From: Brevundimonas sp.
GTDB lineage: Bacteria; Pseudomonadota; Alphaproteobacteria; Caulobacterales; Caulobacteraceae
Reading direction: 5' to 3'
Length of the DNA: 64,000 nucleotides
NCBI RefSeq assembly: GCF_013912005.1
Contig: NZ_JACESB010000001.1
Span: 62,001-126,000 of the forward strand
The translations under genes were made by a program, and so were the position numbers. Positions 57,364 through 64,000 of this stretch are shown here, piece after piece (the stretch's first letter is position 1; every line of letters begins with the position of its first letter). The notes beneath the pieces are model-generated. The model searched no databases and was not told the DNA's origin. It saw only the letters and a program-made list of their open reading frames with translations.

Positions 57364-57831
57364 CTAGAGCGAACGATCCGCGGACCGGCTGCGTTCCTGC
57401 ACCAGGCCGAGGGCGGCCTGGACCGCCAGTTCGTAACCGAACGGGCCGAAGCCCGAAACCACGCCGGCGGCGACCGCCGACACATAGGAGCGATGCCGGA
57501 AGCGCTCGCGCGCCGCCGGGTTGGAAAGGTGGCACTCGACGATCGGGATCGTCAGCGTCTTCAGCGCGTCGAGCAGGGCCACGGAGGTGTGGCCGTAGCC
57601 GGCGGGGTTGATGACCAGGGCGTCGGCCTTCGTACGCGCCTCCTGGACATGGTCGATCAGCTCGCCCTCGTGGTTGGTCTGGCGGAACACCACGGTCGCG
57701 GCGCCGGCCGCGCGTTCGCAGCGCGCCTGCACGTCGGCGAGGGTCTCGCGGCCGTACACCTCGGGCTCGCGCACCCCAAGCAGGTTGAGGTTCGGGCCGT
57801 TGAGGACGTAGAGGACAGGGCTGTCGGGCAT
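57364..57831 (-). CDS. aroQ: 3-dehydroquinate dehydratase, type II
   Basis: Third step of the shikimate pathway; a dodecameric type II enzyme. 155 residues. [21 protein letters not shown] near residue 8 holds the catalytic Arg and Tyr, [14 protein letters not shown] near 80, and [20 protein letters not shown] near 101 holds the catalytic His. First gene of the aroQ-accB-accC-aat transcript, divergent from thiS. Confidence 0.97.
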   Translation of the reverse strand: MPDSPVLYVLNGPNLNLLGVREPEVYGRETLADVQARCERAAGAATVVFRQTNHEGELIDHVQEARTKADALVINPAGYGHTSVALLDALKTLTIPIVECHLSNPAARERFRHRSYVSAVAAGVVSGFGPFGYELAVQAALGLVQERSRSADRSL

Positions 57832-57928
57832 TCGCTCGCGGAAGTGGCGTCCGACCGGAATCGGACCGGCCTTTTAGCTGAGGCGTCGCGGCAAGCAAGC
57901 CGGACGCAGAGGAGACTGACGTAGCGTC

Positions 57929-58126
57929 ATGCGCATCCAGGTCAACGGCGAACCTCTGGAAACCTCCGCGACCACGGTGCTGGCGCTGGTCGAGCAGCTG
58001 GGGCTCGACGTGCGCAAGGTGGCGGTCGAACGCAATCTGGAGATCGTGCCGAAGTCGCTGCACGGGGCCACGCCGGTCGCCGAAGGCGACCGGATCGAGG
58101 TGGTGCAGTTCGTCGGCGGCGGCTGA
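57929..58126 (+). CDS. thiS: Sulfur carrier protein ThiS
   Basis: A 65-residue ubiquitin-like protein whose C-terminal Gly-Gly is thiocarboxylated and delivers sulfur for the thiazole of thiamine. [14 protein letters not shown] at the start and VVQFVGGG at the end match the family. The partner thiG is 1.7 kb downstream on the same strand, separated by an opposite-strand sulfatase gene. No THI-box riboswitch was seen upstream. Confidence 0.94.
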   Translation: MRIQVNGEPLETSATTVLALVEQLGLDVRKVAVERNLEIVPKSLHGATPVAEGDRIEVVQFVGGG

Positions 58127-58130
58127 ACCG

Positions 58131-59684
58131 TCAGGCCGGCGGCAGGGGCCGGCACGTGGGGGCTTCCTCGTTGGGGAGGCCGTAGCCGCCGAAGCGCATG
58201 TCGTCCGGATCGGCCGGGGCGTAGCCGGGCAGGTCGCCGTCGCCGACCTCCTGACGCAGCTTCGCCAGCCGCTCCTTCAGCCGGGCCTCCTCGGCGGCGT
58301 ATCCGGGGCGGCCGGCGAGGTTGGTCTGCTCGTTCGGATCGGACTGCAGGTCGTAGAACTCCCACTCGTCCGCCAGTTCCCAGTGGATCAGCTTCCAGCG
58401 GCGGTCGCGCACGCCGCGGTGGGGGCGGACGCAGTGGGCCGCCGGAAATTCGAAGTACTGGTACAGGAAGTCATGGCGCCAGTCGGCCGGGGGACGGCCG
58501 GCGGCCACGCCCTTCCAGCTGCGGCCATGCATGTGGGGGTCGCGCTCCAGTCCGGCGTAGTCGAGGAAGCTCGGGGCCACGTCGACGTTGAGCACCATCT
58601 GGTCCCGGTTGACCTGGCCGGGCGCGATCGAGGCCGGATGGCGGACGAGGAACGGCACCTTGATCGACTGTTCGTACATCAGTCGCTTGTCGAACATGCC
58701 GTGGTCGCCCAGGAACATGCCGTTGTCCGTGGTGTAGACCACCACGGTGTTCTCGCTGAGCCCTTCGGCGTCGAGCAGGTCGAGCATGCGGCCGACGTTC
58801 TCGTCGACGCCCAGCAGCACCCGGTAGTAGTCCTTGATGAAGTGCTGGTAGTTGAGCCGGGCCCGCTCCTCGACCGGCATGTCGGCGCGGACGCCCCGGT
58901 TCCGGTAGTCGGGCATGTCGGCGATCAGCAGGTCGGCGGCGCGGATGGCGCGGGGCCGGTCGGCGATGTCCTCCATGAAGGTCGGAGGCGGCGGGATGTC
59001 GACGTCGGCGAAGGCGTTCCTGAAGCGCTCGGCCGGCTCCCAGCCGCGGTGCGGAGCCTTGAACTGGAACAGCAGGGCGAAGGGCCGGTCGCGGGGGCGA
59101 TCGCGGATGAACGACATGGCGGTCTGGCCGATGACGTCGTCGGTGTGGCCGCGGCCGCGGGTGCGGACGCCGTTCACGTCCATCGGGGGATCGAAATACT
59201 GACCTTGGCCCGGAAGAACGGCCGAATAGTCATAGCCCTGCGGCGGGGTGTTGACGTGCCACTTGCCGACGACGCCGGTGTGGTAGCCGGCCTTGCGCAA
59301 CATCACCGGCCAGGTGGCGTCGTGGTTGAGCAGCGGCTCGTTGTGGAAGTTGGACTCGGCCCCGTTGGTGACCATGCCGTGGGCGTGGGAGTAGAGGCCG
59401 GTCAGGTAGGTGGCGCGGCTGGGCAGGCACAGGGAGTTGGTGACGAAGGCGTTCTCGAAGCGCACGCCGCCGGCGCCCAGCCGGTCGAGGTTCGGCGTCT
59501 GCAGGATGCGGTTGCCGTAGGCGGACATGGCCGACTGGGCGTGATCGTCGGTCATGATGAAGATGATGTTCGGCCGGTCGCGGCCGGAGCCGCGGAGTGC
59601 GGGGGCCGTGGCGCAGCCGGCGGCGGCGAGGGCGGCCATGCCGGTCATGCCCTGGAGCAGGTGGCGGCGGTGGGGCGTGGTCAT
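58131..59684 (-). CDS. Sulfatase, formylglycine type, exported lipoprotein
   Basis: A 517-residue type I sulfatase from ATG 59684 with GGGAGGAA upstream. The signal has HRRHLLQG and an AAGC lipobox (Cys24), so Tat or Sec export with lipid anchoring is likely. The formylglycine Cys is in LCLPSRATYLTG near residue 86 (CxPSR). Metal ligands are in MTDDHAQSAMSAYGN and TTDNGMFLGDHG; GKWH is present. The C-terminal part (WKLIHWELADEWEFYDL) is typical of polysaccharide sulfatases. The substrate is unknown. A LacI-type operator lies 52 bases upstream. Confidence 0.93.
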   Translation of the reverse strand: MTTPHRRHLLQGMTGMAALAAAGCATAPALRGSGRDRPNIIFIMTDDHAQSAMSAYGNRILQTPNLDRLGAGGVRFENAFVTNSLCLPSRATYLTGLYSHAHGMVTNGAESNFHNEPLLNHDATWPVMLRKAGYHTGVVGKWHVNTPPQGYDYSAVLPGQGQYFDPPMDVNGVRTRGRGHTDDVIGQTAMSFIRDRPRDRPFALLFQFKAPHRGWEPAERFRNAFADVDIPPPPTFMEDIADRPRAIRAADLLIADMPDYRNRGVRADMPVEERARLNYQHFIKDYYRVLLGVDENVGRMLDLLDAEGLSENTVVVYTTDNGMFLGDHGMFDKRLMYEQSIKVPFLVRHPASIAPGQVNRDQMVLNVDVAPSFLDYAGLERDPHMHGRSWKGVAAGRPPADWRHDFLYQYFEFPAAHCVRPHRGVRDRRWKLIHWELADEWEFYDLQSDPNEQTNLAGRPGYAAEEARLKERLAKLRQEVGDGDLPGYAPADPDDMRFGGYGLPNEEAPTCRPLPPA

Positions 59685-59736
59685 GGACGTTCCTCCCGGC
59701 GGCCGACGCCGCTCTCTCCGCCCAGCATGCAGGCCC

Positions 59737-59750
59737 TGTAACCGCTTACA
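59737..59750. promoter_or_regulatory. LacI-type operator upstream of the sulfatase
   Basis: TGTAACCGCTTACA, an almost perfect palindrome with central CG, 52 bases before the sulfatase start and 75 before the divergent thiG. It matches the site upstream of ugpC at 12 of 14 positions. It fits control of a sulfated-sugar regulon by a LacI-family repressor; the regulator is not in the window. Confidence 0.6.
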
Positions 59751-59825
59751 AGCTCCGTAACGAAATGTTGGCCGCGGCCATCTCGCCCTTTCGCCGGGCC
59801 CCGGCGCGGGTCTAGAAGCCGGTCC

Positions 59826-60617
59826 ATGAGCACCCGGACCGACACCGCCTCCGACACCTGGACCGTCGCAGGACGGACCTTCTCCAGCCGGCTGATCGTC
59901 GGCACCGGCAAGTACGCCGACTACGCCCAGAACGCCGCGGCCGCCGAGGCGGCGGGGGCGGAGATCGTCACCGTGGCCCTGCGGCGGGTGAACCTGTCCG
60001 ATCCGTCGCAGCCGATGCTGGTGGATTACGTGAAGCCGGACCGCTTCACCTTCCTGCCCAACACCGCCGGCTGCTTCACCGGCGAGGACGCCGTGCGGAC
60101 CCTGCGGCTGGCGCGCGAGGCGGGCGGCTGGGACCTGGTCAAGCTCGAGGTGCTGTCGGACACGCCGCACCTGTACCCCGACATGGTCGAGACGCTGCGG
60201 GCGCTGGACCTGCTGGTGAAGGACGGCTTCGACGTCATGGTCTACTGCACCGACGATGTGGTGATGGCGAAGCGGCTGGAGGAGGCCGGGGCGGCGGCGA
60301 TCATGCCGGCGGCGGCGCCGATCGGGTCGGGCCTGGGCGTCCAGAACCGGGTCAACATCCGCCTGATCGTCGAGCAGGCGAAGGTGCCGGTGCTGGTCGA
60401 CGCCGGCGTGGGCACGCCGTCGGACGCCACCCTGGCGATGGAGCTGGGCTGCGATGCGGTGCTGATGAACACGGCCATCGCCGGGGCGAAAGACCCGATC
60501 CGCATGGCCCGGGCGATGAAGCACGCGGTGATCGCCGGGCGCGAGGGCTACCTCGCCGGACGCATGCCGAAGCGGATGTACGCCAGCCCCAGCTCGCCGA
60601 TGGCGGGGCTGATCTGA
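59826..60617 (+). CDS. thiG: Thiazole synthase
   Basis: Forms the thiazole phosphate of thiamine from deoxyxylulose phosphate, dehydroglycine and ThiS-thiocarboxylate. 263 residues, a TIM barrel. Signatures: [12 protein letters not shown] near residue 19, [15 protein letters not shown] near 76, the Schiff-base Lys in LVKLEVL near 106, and [18 protein letters not shown] near 198. Split from thiS by the sulfatase. Confidence 0.97.
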   Translation: MSTRTDTASDTWTVAGRTFSSRLIVGTGKYADYAQNAAAAEAAGAEIVTVALRRVNLSDPSQPMLVDYVKPDRFTFLPNTAGCFTGEDAVRTLRLAREAGGWDLVKLEVLSDTPHLYPDMVETLRALDLLVKDGFDVMVYCTDDVVMAKRLEEAGAAAIMPAAAPIGSGLGVQNRVNIRLIVEQAKVPVLVDAGVGTPSDATLAMELGCDAVLMNTAIAGAKDPIRMARAMKHAVIAGREGYLAGRMPKRMYASPSSPMAGLI

Positions 60618-60680
60618 AGCCGGCCGGGGCCGAGCTCCGGGAAAGATCAAGCGCGCGTCGCCGGCGCTGACAGACCGGCG

Positions 60681-60703
60681 CGGCGCCCCGGGGCGGGGCG
60701 CCG
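60681..60703 (+). terminator. Strong G+C hairpin after thiG, possible terminator
   Basis: CGGCGCCCCG and CGGGGCGCCG pair over 10 bases around a GGG loop, 63 bases after the thiG stop. There is no U-run behind it (GCAGGAATGC), so termination is uncertain; it may instead stabilise the 3' end. Confidence 0.4.
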
Positions 60704-60777
60704 GCAGGAATGCGCCCAGGCGCGTCAGAAGCGGGCGCGTGAGGCGTCGGGGGGCAAGCAAGGCCCGCTTCGCAATG

Positions 60778-60835
60778 CGGTATTTTAATACCGGCTGCAA
60801 AAATACAAGCAGTATCAATAATATAACCGGCTGCA
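60778..60835. other. A+T-rich patch with hairpin and direct repeat in the thiG-rplM gap
   Basis: The 326-base gap between thiG and rplM holds a sharply A+T-rich stretch in otherwise G+C-rich DNA. It begins with CGGTATT-TT-AATACCG (60778-60793). ACCGGCTGCA occurs twice in direct orientation, 36 bases apart (60790-60799 and 60826-60835), with AAAATACAAGCAGTATCAAT between. It lies just upstream of the candidate rplM promoter and may be a protein-binding or promoter-enhancing region. Inference only. Confidence 0.4.
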
Positions 60836-60851
60836 GCGCCATGCTGGGCCA

Positions 60852-60880
60852 TTGACCGGCGCTCGTCCATCCTCTATCAG
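60852..60880 (+). promoter_or_regulatory. Candidate rplM-rpsI promoter
   Basis: TTGACC (60852-60857) and TATCAG (60875-60880) are separated by exactly 17 bases, a good -35 and a weaker -10. Transcription from here would give a leader of roughly 55 bases ending before the rplM start, which has GAGGAA upstream. Confidence 0.45.
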
Positions 60881-60943
60881 CGCGCCTTCCGCTCATCCCG
60901 GCTTCGGGAGGGCAGTCCGTTTCGTCCCCGAGGAACCCTCGCA

Positions 60944-61420
60944 ATGCTGAAGAGCACCACGGCTTCGCTGAAGCCGGCCGAGGTCGAGAAGAAGTGGATC
61001 CACATCGACGCCGAAGGCGTCGTGGTGGGCCGTCTCGCGACCTTCATCGCCAACCGTCTGCGCGGCAAGCACCGCCCGGACTACACCCCGCACGTCGACT
61101 GCGGCGACTACGTCGTCGTCACCAACGTGGACAAGGTGGTGTTCACCGGCGCCAAGAACACCGACAAGGTCTACTACCGCCACACCGGCCACCCGGGCGG
61201 CGTCAAGTCGACCACCCCGGAGAAGGTGCTGAACGGCCGCTTCCCCGAGCGCGTGCTCGAGAAGGCCGTCGAGCGCATGCTGCCGAAGGAAAGCCCGCTG
61301 GCCCGCAAGCAGATGACGCATCTGCGCCTGTTCGCCGGCGCCACGCACACCCACGAAGCCCAGTCGCCCGAGACGATCGACTTCAAGTCGGCCTCGCCCA
61401 AGAACACCCGGAGCGTCTGA
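60944..61420 (+). CDS. rplM: 50S ribosomal protein L13
   Basis: 158 residues. Early 50S assembly protein. Family motifs: [20 protein letters not shown] near residue 22, [15 protein letters not shown] near 46, [10 protein letters not shown] near 77 and [16 protein letters not shown]. It lies 2 bases from rpsI, the conserved rplM-rpsI pair. Confidence 0.98.
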   Translation: MLKSTTASLKPAEVEKKWIHIDAEGVVVGRLATFIANRLRGKHRPDYTPHVDCGDYVVVTNVDKVVFTGAKNTDKVYYRHTGHPGGVKSTTPEKVLNGRFPERVLEKAVERMLPKESPLARKQMTHLRLFAGATHTHEAQSPETIDFKSASPKNTRSV

Positions 61421-61422
61421 GC

Positions 61423-61914
61423 ATGACCGACGTCGCCAACACCGAAACCGCCACCGGCTTCGACGCCCTGAAGGGCCTCGGGACCGTCGCCGAGGACGCC
61501 CCCGTCCACGTCCAGAAGCTGGACGCCCAGGGCCGCGCCTATTCGACCGGCAAGCGCAAGAACGCCATCGCCCGCGTCTGGGTGAAGCCGGGCACCGGCA
61601 AGTTCACCATCAACGGCAAGGACCAGGAGCAGTACTTCGCCCGTCCCGTGCTGCGCATGATGATCGCCCAGCCGCTGGTCGTCACCGGCCGCGAGACCCA
61701 GTTCGACGTGGTCTGCACGGTCGAGGGCTCGGGCCTGTCGGGCCAGGCCGGCGCCATCCGCCACGGCCTGTCGCACGCCCTGACCCACTACGAGCCGGAG
61801 CTGCGCAAGGTCCTGAAGCCGCACGGCTTCCTGACCCGCGACTCCCGCGTCGTCGAGCGCAAGAAGTACGGCCGCGCCAAGGCCCGCCGTTCGTTCCAGT
61901 TCTCGAAGCGCTAA
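61423..61914 (+). CDS. rpsI: 30S ribosomal protein S9
   Basis: 163 residues. The N terminus is extended by about 35 residues compared with the E. coli protein, as in other alphaproteobacteria. Core motifs: [20 protein letters not shown] near residue 41, and the C-terminal [27 protein letters not shown] (quoted in part) ending in the conserved SKR that reaches the P-site tRNA. It is followed by a clear terminator. Confidence 0.98.
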   Translation: MTDVANTETATGFDALKGLGTVAEDAPVHVQKLDAQGRAYSTGKRKNAIARVWVKPGTGKFTINGKDQEQYFARPVLRMMIAQPLVVTGRETQFDVVCTVEGSGLSGQAGAIRHGLSHALTHYEPELRKVLKPHGFLTRDSRVVERKKYGRAKARRSFQFSKR

Positions 61915-61941
61915 GGCGTATCGCGAAAGCGGTTATGGAGG

Positions 61942-61972
61942 GGGCGCTTCGGGAGACCGGAGCGCCCTTTTT
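61942..61972 (+). terminator. Intrinsic terminator after rpsI
   Basis: GGGCGCTTCGG pairs with CCGGAGCGCCC (11 pairs including one U-G wobble) around a GAGA loop, then TTTTT. It is 27 bases after the rpsI stop and ends the rplM-rpsI transcript. Confidence 0.92.
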
Positions 61973-61993
61973 CTTGGGGCGGAGCTTTCCGTA

Positions 61994-62242
61994 ATGATCG
62001 AACGTCTGCTGGTGGGAGGCTTGGGTCTCGCCGCGATGGGCTTCGCGATCTGGTACGTTTGGGCCGCGCTGCGTACGGGCGTCGCGGGATCGGAGCTCGG
62101 AGGGCGGATTTACCGCACCTACCGTCGGAGCCAACCGGTTGGTTTCTTCACCAGCGTCGCCCTGATGGGCTTCTGTGGCCTGGCCCTGGGAGGCTTCCTG
62201 GGATTGATCGCTCTGGGCCGGCTCGACCTCTTTTTTGGATAG
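61994..62242 (+). CDS. Small two-helix membrane protein
   Basis: An 82-residue protein of unknown family. Two hydrophobic helices (about residues 4-28 and 50-76) are joined by a basic, polar loop GGRIYRTYRRSQP. It starts at ATG 61994, just after the rpsI terminator, and ends 6 bases before argC, so it is probably co-transcribed with argC. Coding status rests on position and a membrane-like composition. Confidence 0.65.
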   Translation: MIERLLVGGLGLAAMGFAIWYVWAALRTGVAGSELGGRIYRTYRRSQPVGFFTSVALMGFCGLALGGFLGLIALGRLDLFFG

Positions 62243-62248
62243 CTCACA

Positions 62249-63184
62249 ATGGCCCACACCATCTTCATCGACGGCGAAGCCGGGACCACCGGGCTGGAGA
62301 TCCGCGAGCGGCTGGAGGCGCGCCCGGATCTCGAACTGCTGCTGCTCGGCGACCGGCGCCGGGATGTCGACGCCCGGCGCGAGGCGCTGAACGCGGCGGA
62401 CGCGGTGATCCTGTGCCTGCCGGACGACGCGGCGCGCGAGGCGGTGGCGATGATCGAGAACCCGGCGGTGCGGGTGATCGACGCCTCGACGGCGTTCCGG
62501 GTCGATCCGGCCTGGACCTACGGCTTTCCGGAGATGGCGCCGGGGCAGCGGGCGAGGATCGCGGCGGCGACGCGGGTGTCGAACCCGGGCTGCTATCCGA
62601 CCGGCTTCATCGGCCTGGTGCGGCCGCTGGTCAGCGCGGGGATCATCCCCGCCGGCTGGCCGACGACGGTCAATGCGGTGTCGGGCTATTCGGGCGGCGG
62701 CAAGCAGATGATCGCCGAGTTCGAGGCGGGGGAGGGCGCGCCGCCGTATCGCGCCTACGGCCTGTCGCTGAAGCACAAGCATGTGCCGGAGATGACGCGG
62801 CACGCCGGGCTGGAGCGGCCGGTGCTGTTCGCGCCGGCGGTGGGGGCGTACCGGCAGGGCATGCTGGTCGAGGTTCCGCTGCACCTGGCCGCCCTGCCGG
62901 GCTCGCCTTCGGTCGAGGTGGTGCACGGGGCGCTGGTCGAGGCCTATGCGGACGCGCGCTTCGTCGAGGCAGCCGCGCTGGAGGAGACCGAGGCGATGAC
63001 CGGCCTGTCGCCGGAGGGGCTGAACGGAACCAACCGCATGCGGCTGCACGTGTTCGGCGACCGCGGCGGGGAGCAGGCGCGGCTGGTGGCCCTGCTGGAC
63101 AATCTCGGCAAGGGCGCCTCGGGCGCGGCGGTGCAGAACCTCAACCTGATGCTGGGGCTGGACGAGGGGACGGGGCTGGTCTGA
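62249..63184 (+). CDS. argC: N-acetyl-gamma-glutamyl-phosphate reductase
   Basis: Third step of arginine synthesis, NADPH-dependent. 311 residues, the shorter type 2 form. Signatures: FIDGEAGTTGLEIRERL at the start (dinucleotide fold), DASTAFRVDPAW, the catalytic Cys in SNPGCYPTG near residue 115, SGYSGGGKQM near 148 and KHKHVPEM near 176. Confidence 0.96.
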   Translation: MAHTIFIDGEAGTTGLEIRERLEARPDLELLLLGDRRRDVDARREALNAADAVILCLPDDAAREAVAMIENPAVRVIDASTAFRVDPAWTYGFPEMAPGQRARIAAATRVSNPGCYPTGFIGLVRPLVSAGIIPAGWPTTVNAVSGYSGGGKQMIAEFEAGEGAPPYRAYGLSLKHKHVPEMTRHAGLERPVLFAPAVGAYRQGMLVEVPLHLAALPGSPSVEVVHGALVEAYADARFVEAAALEETEAMTGLSPEGLNGTNRMRLHVFGDRGGEQARLVALLDNLGKGASGAAVQNLNLMLGLDEGTGLV

Positions 63185-63234
63185 GCCGCGGCGCCGCTTG
63201 CCATCCGGCGGGGGCGTTCCGACGTATCCGCATC

Positions 63235-63729
63235 ATGACCCTCGATCGCCGTTCGCTGCTGCTCACCGCCGGCGCCGCCGCCCTGGCGGGATGCGCGCCG
63301 GAGACCGCCGACGCCCAGGCGGCGCGGTACGCCGACTCGCCGTTCCGGCGGCTGACCGACGCGCAGTGGCGGGCGCGCCTGCCCGAGCTCAGCTGGCGCG
63401 TGCTGCGCCACGAGGCCACCGAGCGGCCGGGGAGCAGTCCGCTGGACCGGGAACGCCGGCGCGGGACCTTCGTCTGCCGCGGCTGCGACTTGCCGCTGTT
63501 CCGGTCGGAGTGGAAGTACGATTCCGGCACCGGCTGGCCCAGCTTCTACCGGGTGATGGACGCCAACGTCGGGACGAAGACCGACTTCGCCATCGGCTTT
63601 CCGCGTACGGAGTATCACTGCGCCCGCTGTCTCGGGCACCAGGGGCATGTGTTCGACGACGGGCCGCGCCCGACCGGGAAGCGCTACTGCAACAACGGCG
63701 CGGCCCTGGCCTTCAGGCCGGCGGCCTGA
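63235..63729 (+). CDS. msrB: Peptide-methionine (R)-S-oxide reductase, exported
   Basis: 164 residues from ATG 63235. The N terminus is a twin-arginine lipoprotein signal (DRRSLLLTAG, then LAGC with Cys20), so the enzyme is exported and lipid-anchored rather than cytoplasmic. Zinc ligands are CRGC near residue 80 and CARC near 127. The catalytic Cys is in RYCNNGAAL near 152, where most MsrB have RYCINS. It repairs oxidised methionine in envelope proteins. It overlaps the convergent gene at the window end by 17 bases. Confidence 0.93.
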   Translation: MTLDRRSLLLTAGAAALAGCAPETADAQAARYADSPFRRLTDAQWRARLPELSWRVLRHEATERPGSSPLDRERRRGTFVCRGCDLPLFRSEWKYDSGTGWPSFYRVMDANVGTKTDFAIGFPRTEYHCARCLGHQGHVFDDGPRPTGKRYCNNGAALAFRPAA

Positions 63730-64000
63730 GGGCGGCGCGGGCCGACTGCAGGGTCAGGCCGGTCCAGATGCCGGCCATGATCAGCATCAGGCCGTAGTCG
63801 CCGCCCGGCGCGATCAGGGGCAGGACGGCCGACAGGATGATGGCCAGGGGGAAGACCATGGCCATGATCACGGTGGCGGGCGCGTTGCGGTCGATCAGCG
63901 GCTTCGGCTTGCGCTTGCGGCTGTTCATCCACAGGCCGTTGAGGAGCATGAAGCCGAGGGCGCTGAGCAGGGCGGCGCCGAAGTAGATGGGCCGCTGCTC
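63713..64000 (-). CDS. Small membrane protein, 5' end beyond the window
   Basis: The open frame runs through the window edge, so only the C-terminal 95 residues are seen. It contains hydrophobic segments IYFGAALLSALGFMLLNGLW, VIMAMVFPLAIILSAVLPLI and YGLMLIMAGIWTGLTL, with a basic loop SRKRKPKPLIDR between the first two. An internal ATG at 63949 is in frame, but the coding character continues upstream. Family not recognised. Confidence 0.65.
   Translation of the reverse strand, partial: EQRPIYFGAALLSALGFMLLNGLWMNSRKRKPKPLIDRNAPATVIMAMVFPLAIILSAVLPLIAPGGDYGLMLIMAGIWTGLTLQSARAALRPPA

Noticed and set aside
57832-57928. TPP riboswitch in front of thiS
   Set aside because: The conserved CTGAGA and the ACCTGA/GATAATGCC-type segments are not present in this 97-base gap, nor in front of thiG.

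Overview
The window is about 70 % G+C, densely packed, and carries genes typical of a chromosome from Caulobacterales (Alphaproteobacteria), most like Brevundimonas or a close relative. The main evidence is MipZ (30798-31637), the DnaA-like regulator HdaA with its clamp-binding motif (46839-47528), GatCAB next to an AspRS gene, NDUFA12, and a bphO-bphP pair. There is no rRNA, CRISPR array, transposase or prophage. One tRNA (Val, anticodon CAC) lies at 20385-20459.

Layout. 1-6.5 kb: an ECF sigma factor with a small membrane partner, panB, then a TPR membrane protein, bamB and der (outer-membrane assembly and ribosome biogenesis). 6.4-12.2 kb, minus strand: SDR, VOC protein, purF, cvpA, radA, alr. 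12.3-20.4 kb: a lone sugar-ABC ATPase, heme oxygenase plus bacteriophytochrome, a DbpA-like helicase, and a secreted caspase-fold protein. 20.4-30 kb: tRNA-Val, dicarboxylate symporter, gph, glmU-rpiA-gor, an aromatic amino acid cluster (class II DAHP synthase, ACT-less prephenate dehydratase, chorismate mutase) and panC. 30-40.3 kb: SPOR lipoprotein, mipZ, a membrane J-protein, and a long minus-strand operon ruvX-AEC transporter-pyrB-pyrX-plsY-dprA-topA. 40.3-47.5 kb: gatC-gatA, a DUF559 endonuclease gene flanked by inverted hairpin repeats, gatB, a zinc alcohol dehydrogenase, hdaA. 47.7-57.9 kb: aspS, two secreted pentapeptide-repeat proteins, a protein that looks like a decayed class II ribonucleotide reductase, NDUFA12, DUF2155, aat, accC, accB, aroQ. 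57.9-64 kb: thiS and thiG separated by an opposite-strand sulfatase, rplM-rpsI, argC, msrB, and the end of a membrane protein that runs off the window.

Most of the window is housekeeping. The points worth a second look are: (1) the 807-residue NrdJ-like protein that keeps the C-terminal TSCPD and zinc-ribbon region but appears to have lost the catalytic core motifs; (2) the secreted caspase-fold protein with three PPC-like repeats and an EF-hand-type loop; (3) two near-identical LacI-type operators, upstream of the ABC ATPase and of the sulfatase, about 46 kb apart; (4) the DUF559 gene inside the gatCAB operon between two inverted double-hairpin repeats whose second stems differ in sequence but keep pairing; (5) a dihydroorotase homologue beside pyrB that lacks the metal ligands (PyrX type); (6) a small aromatic-rich ORF with two hairpins before the chorismate mutase gene.
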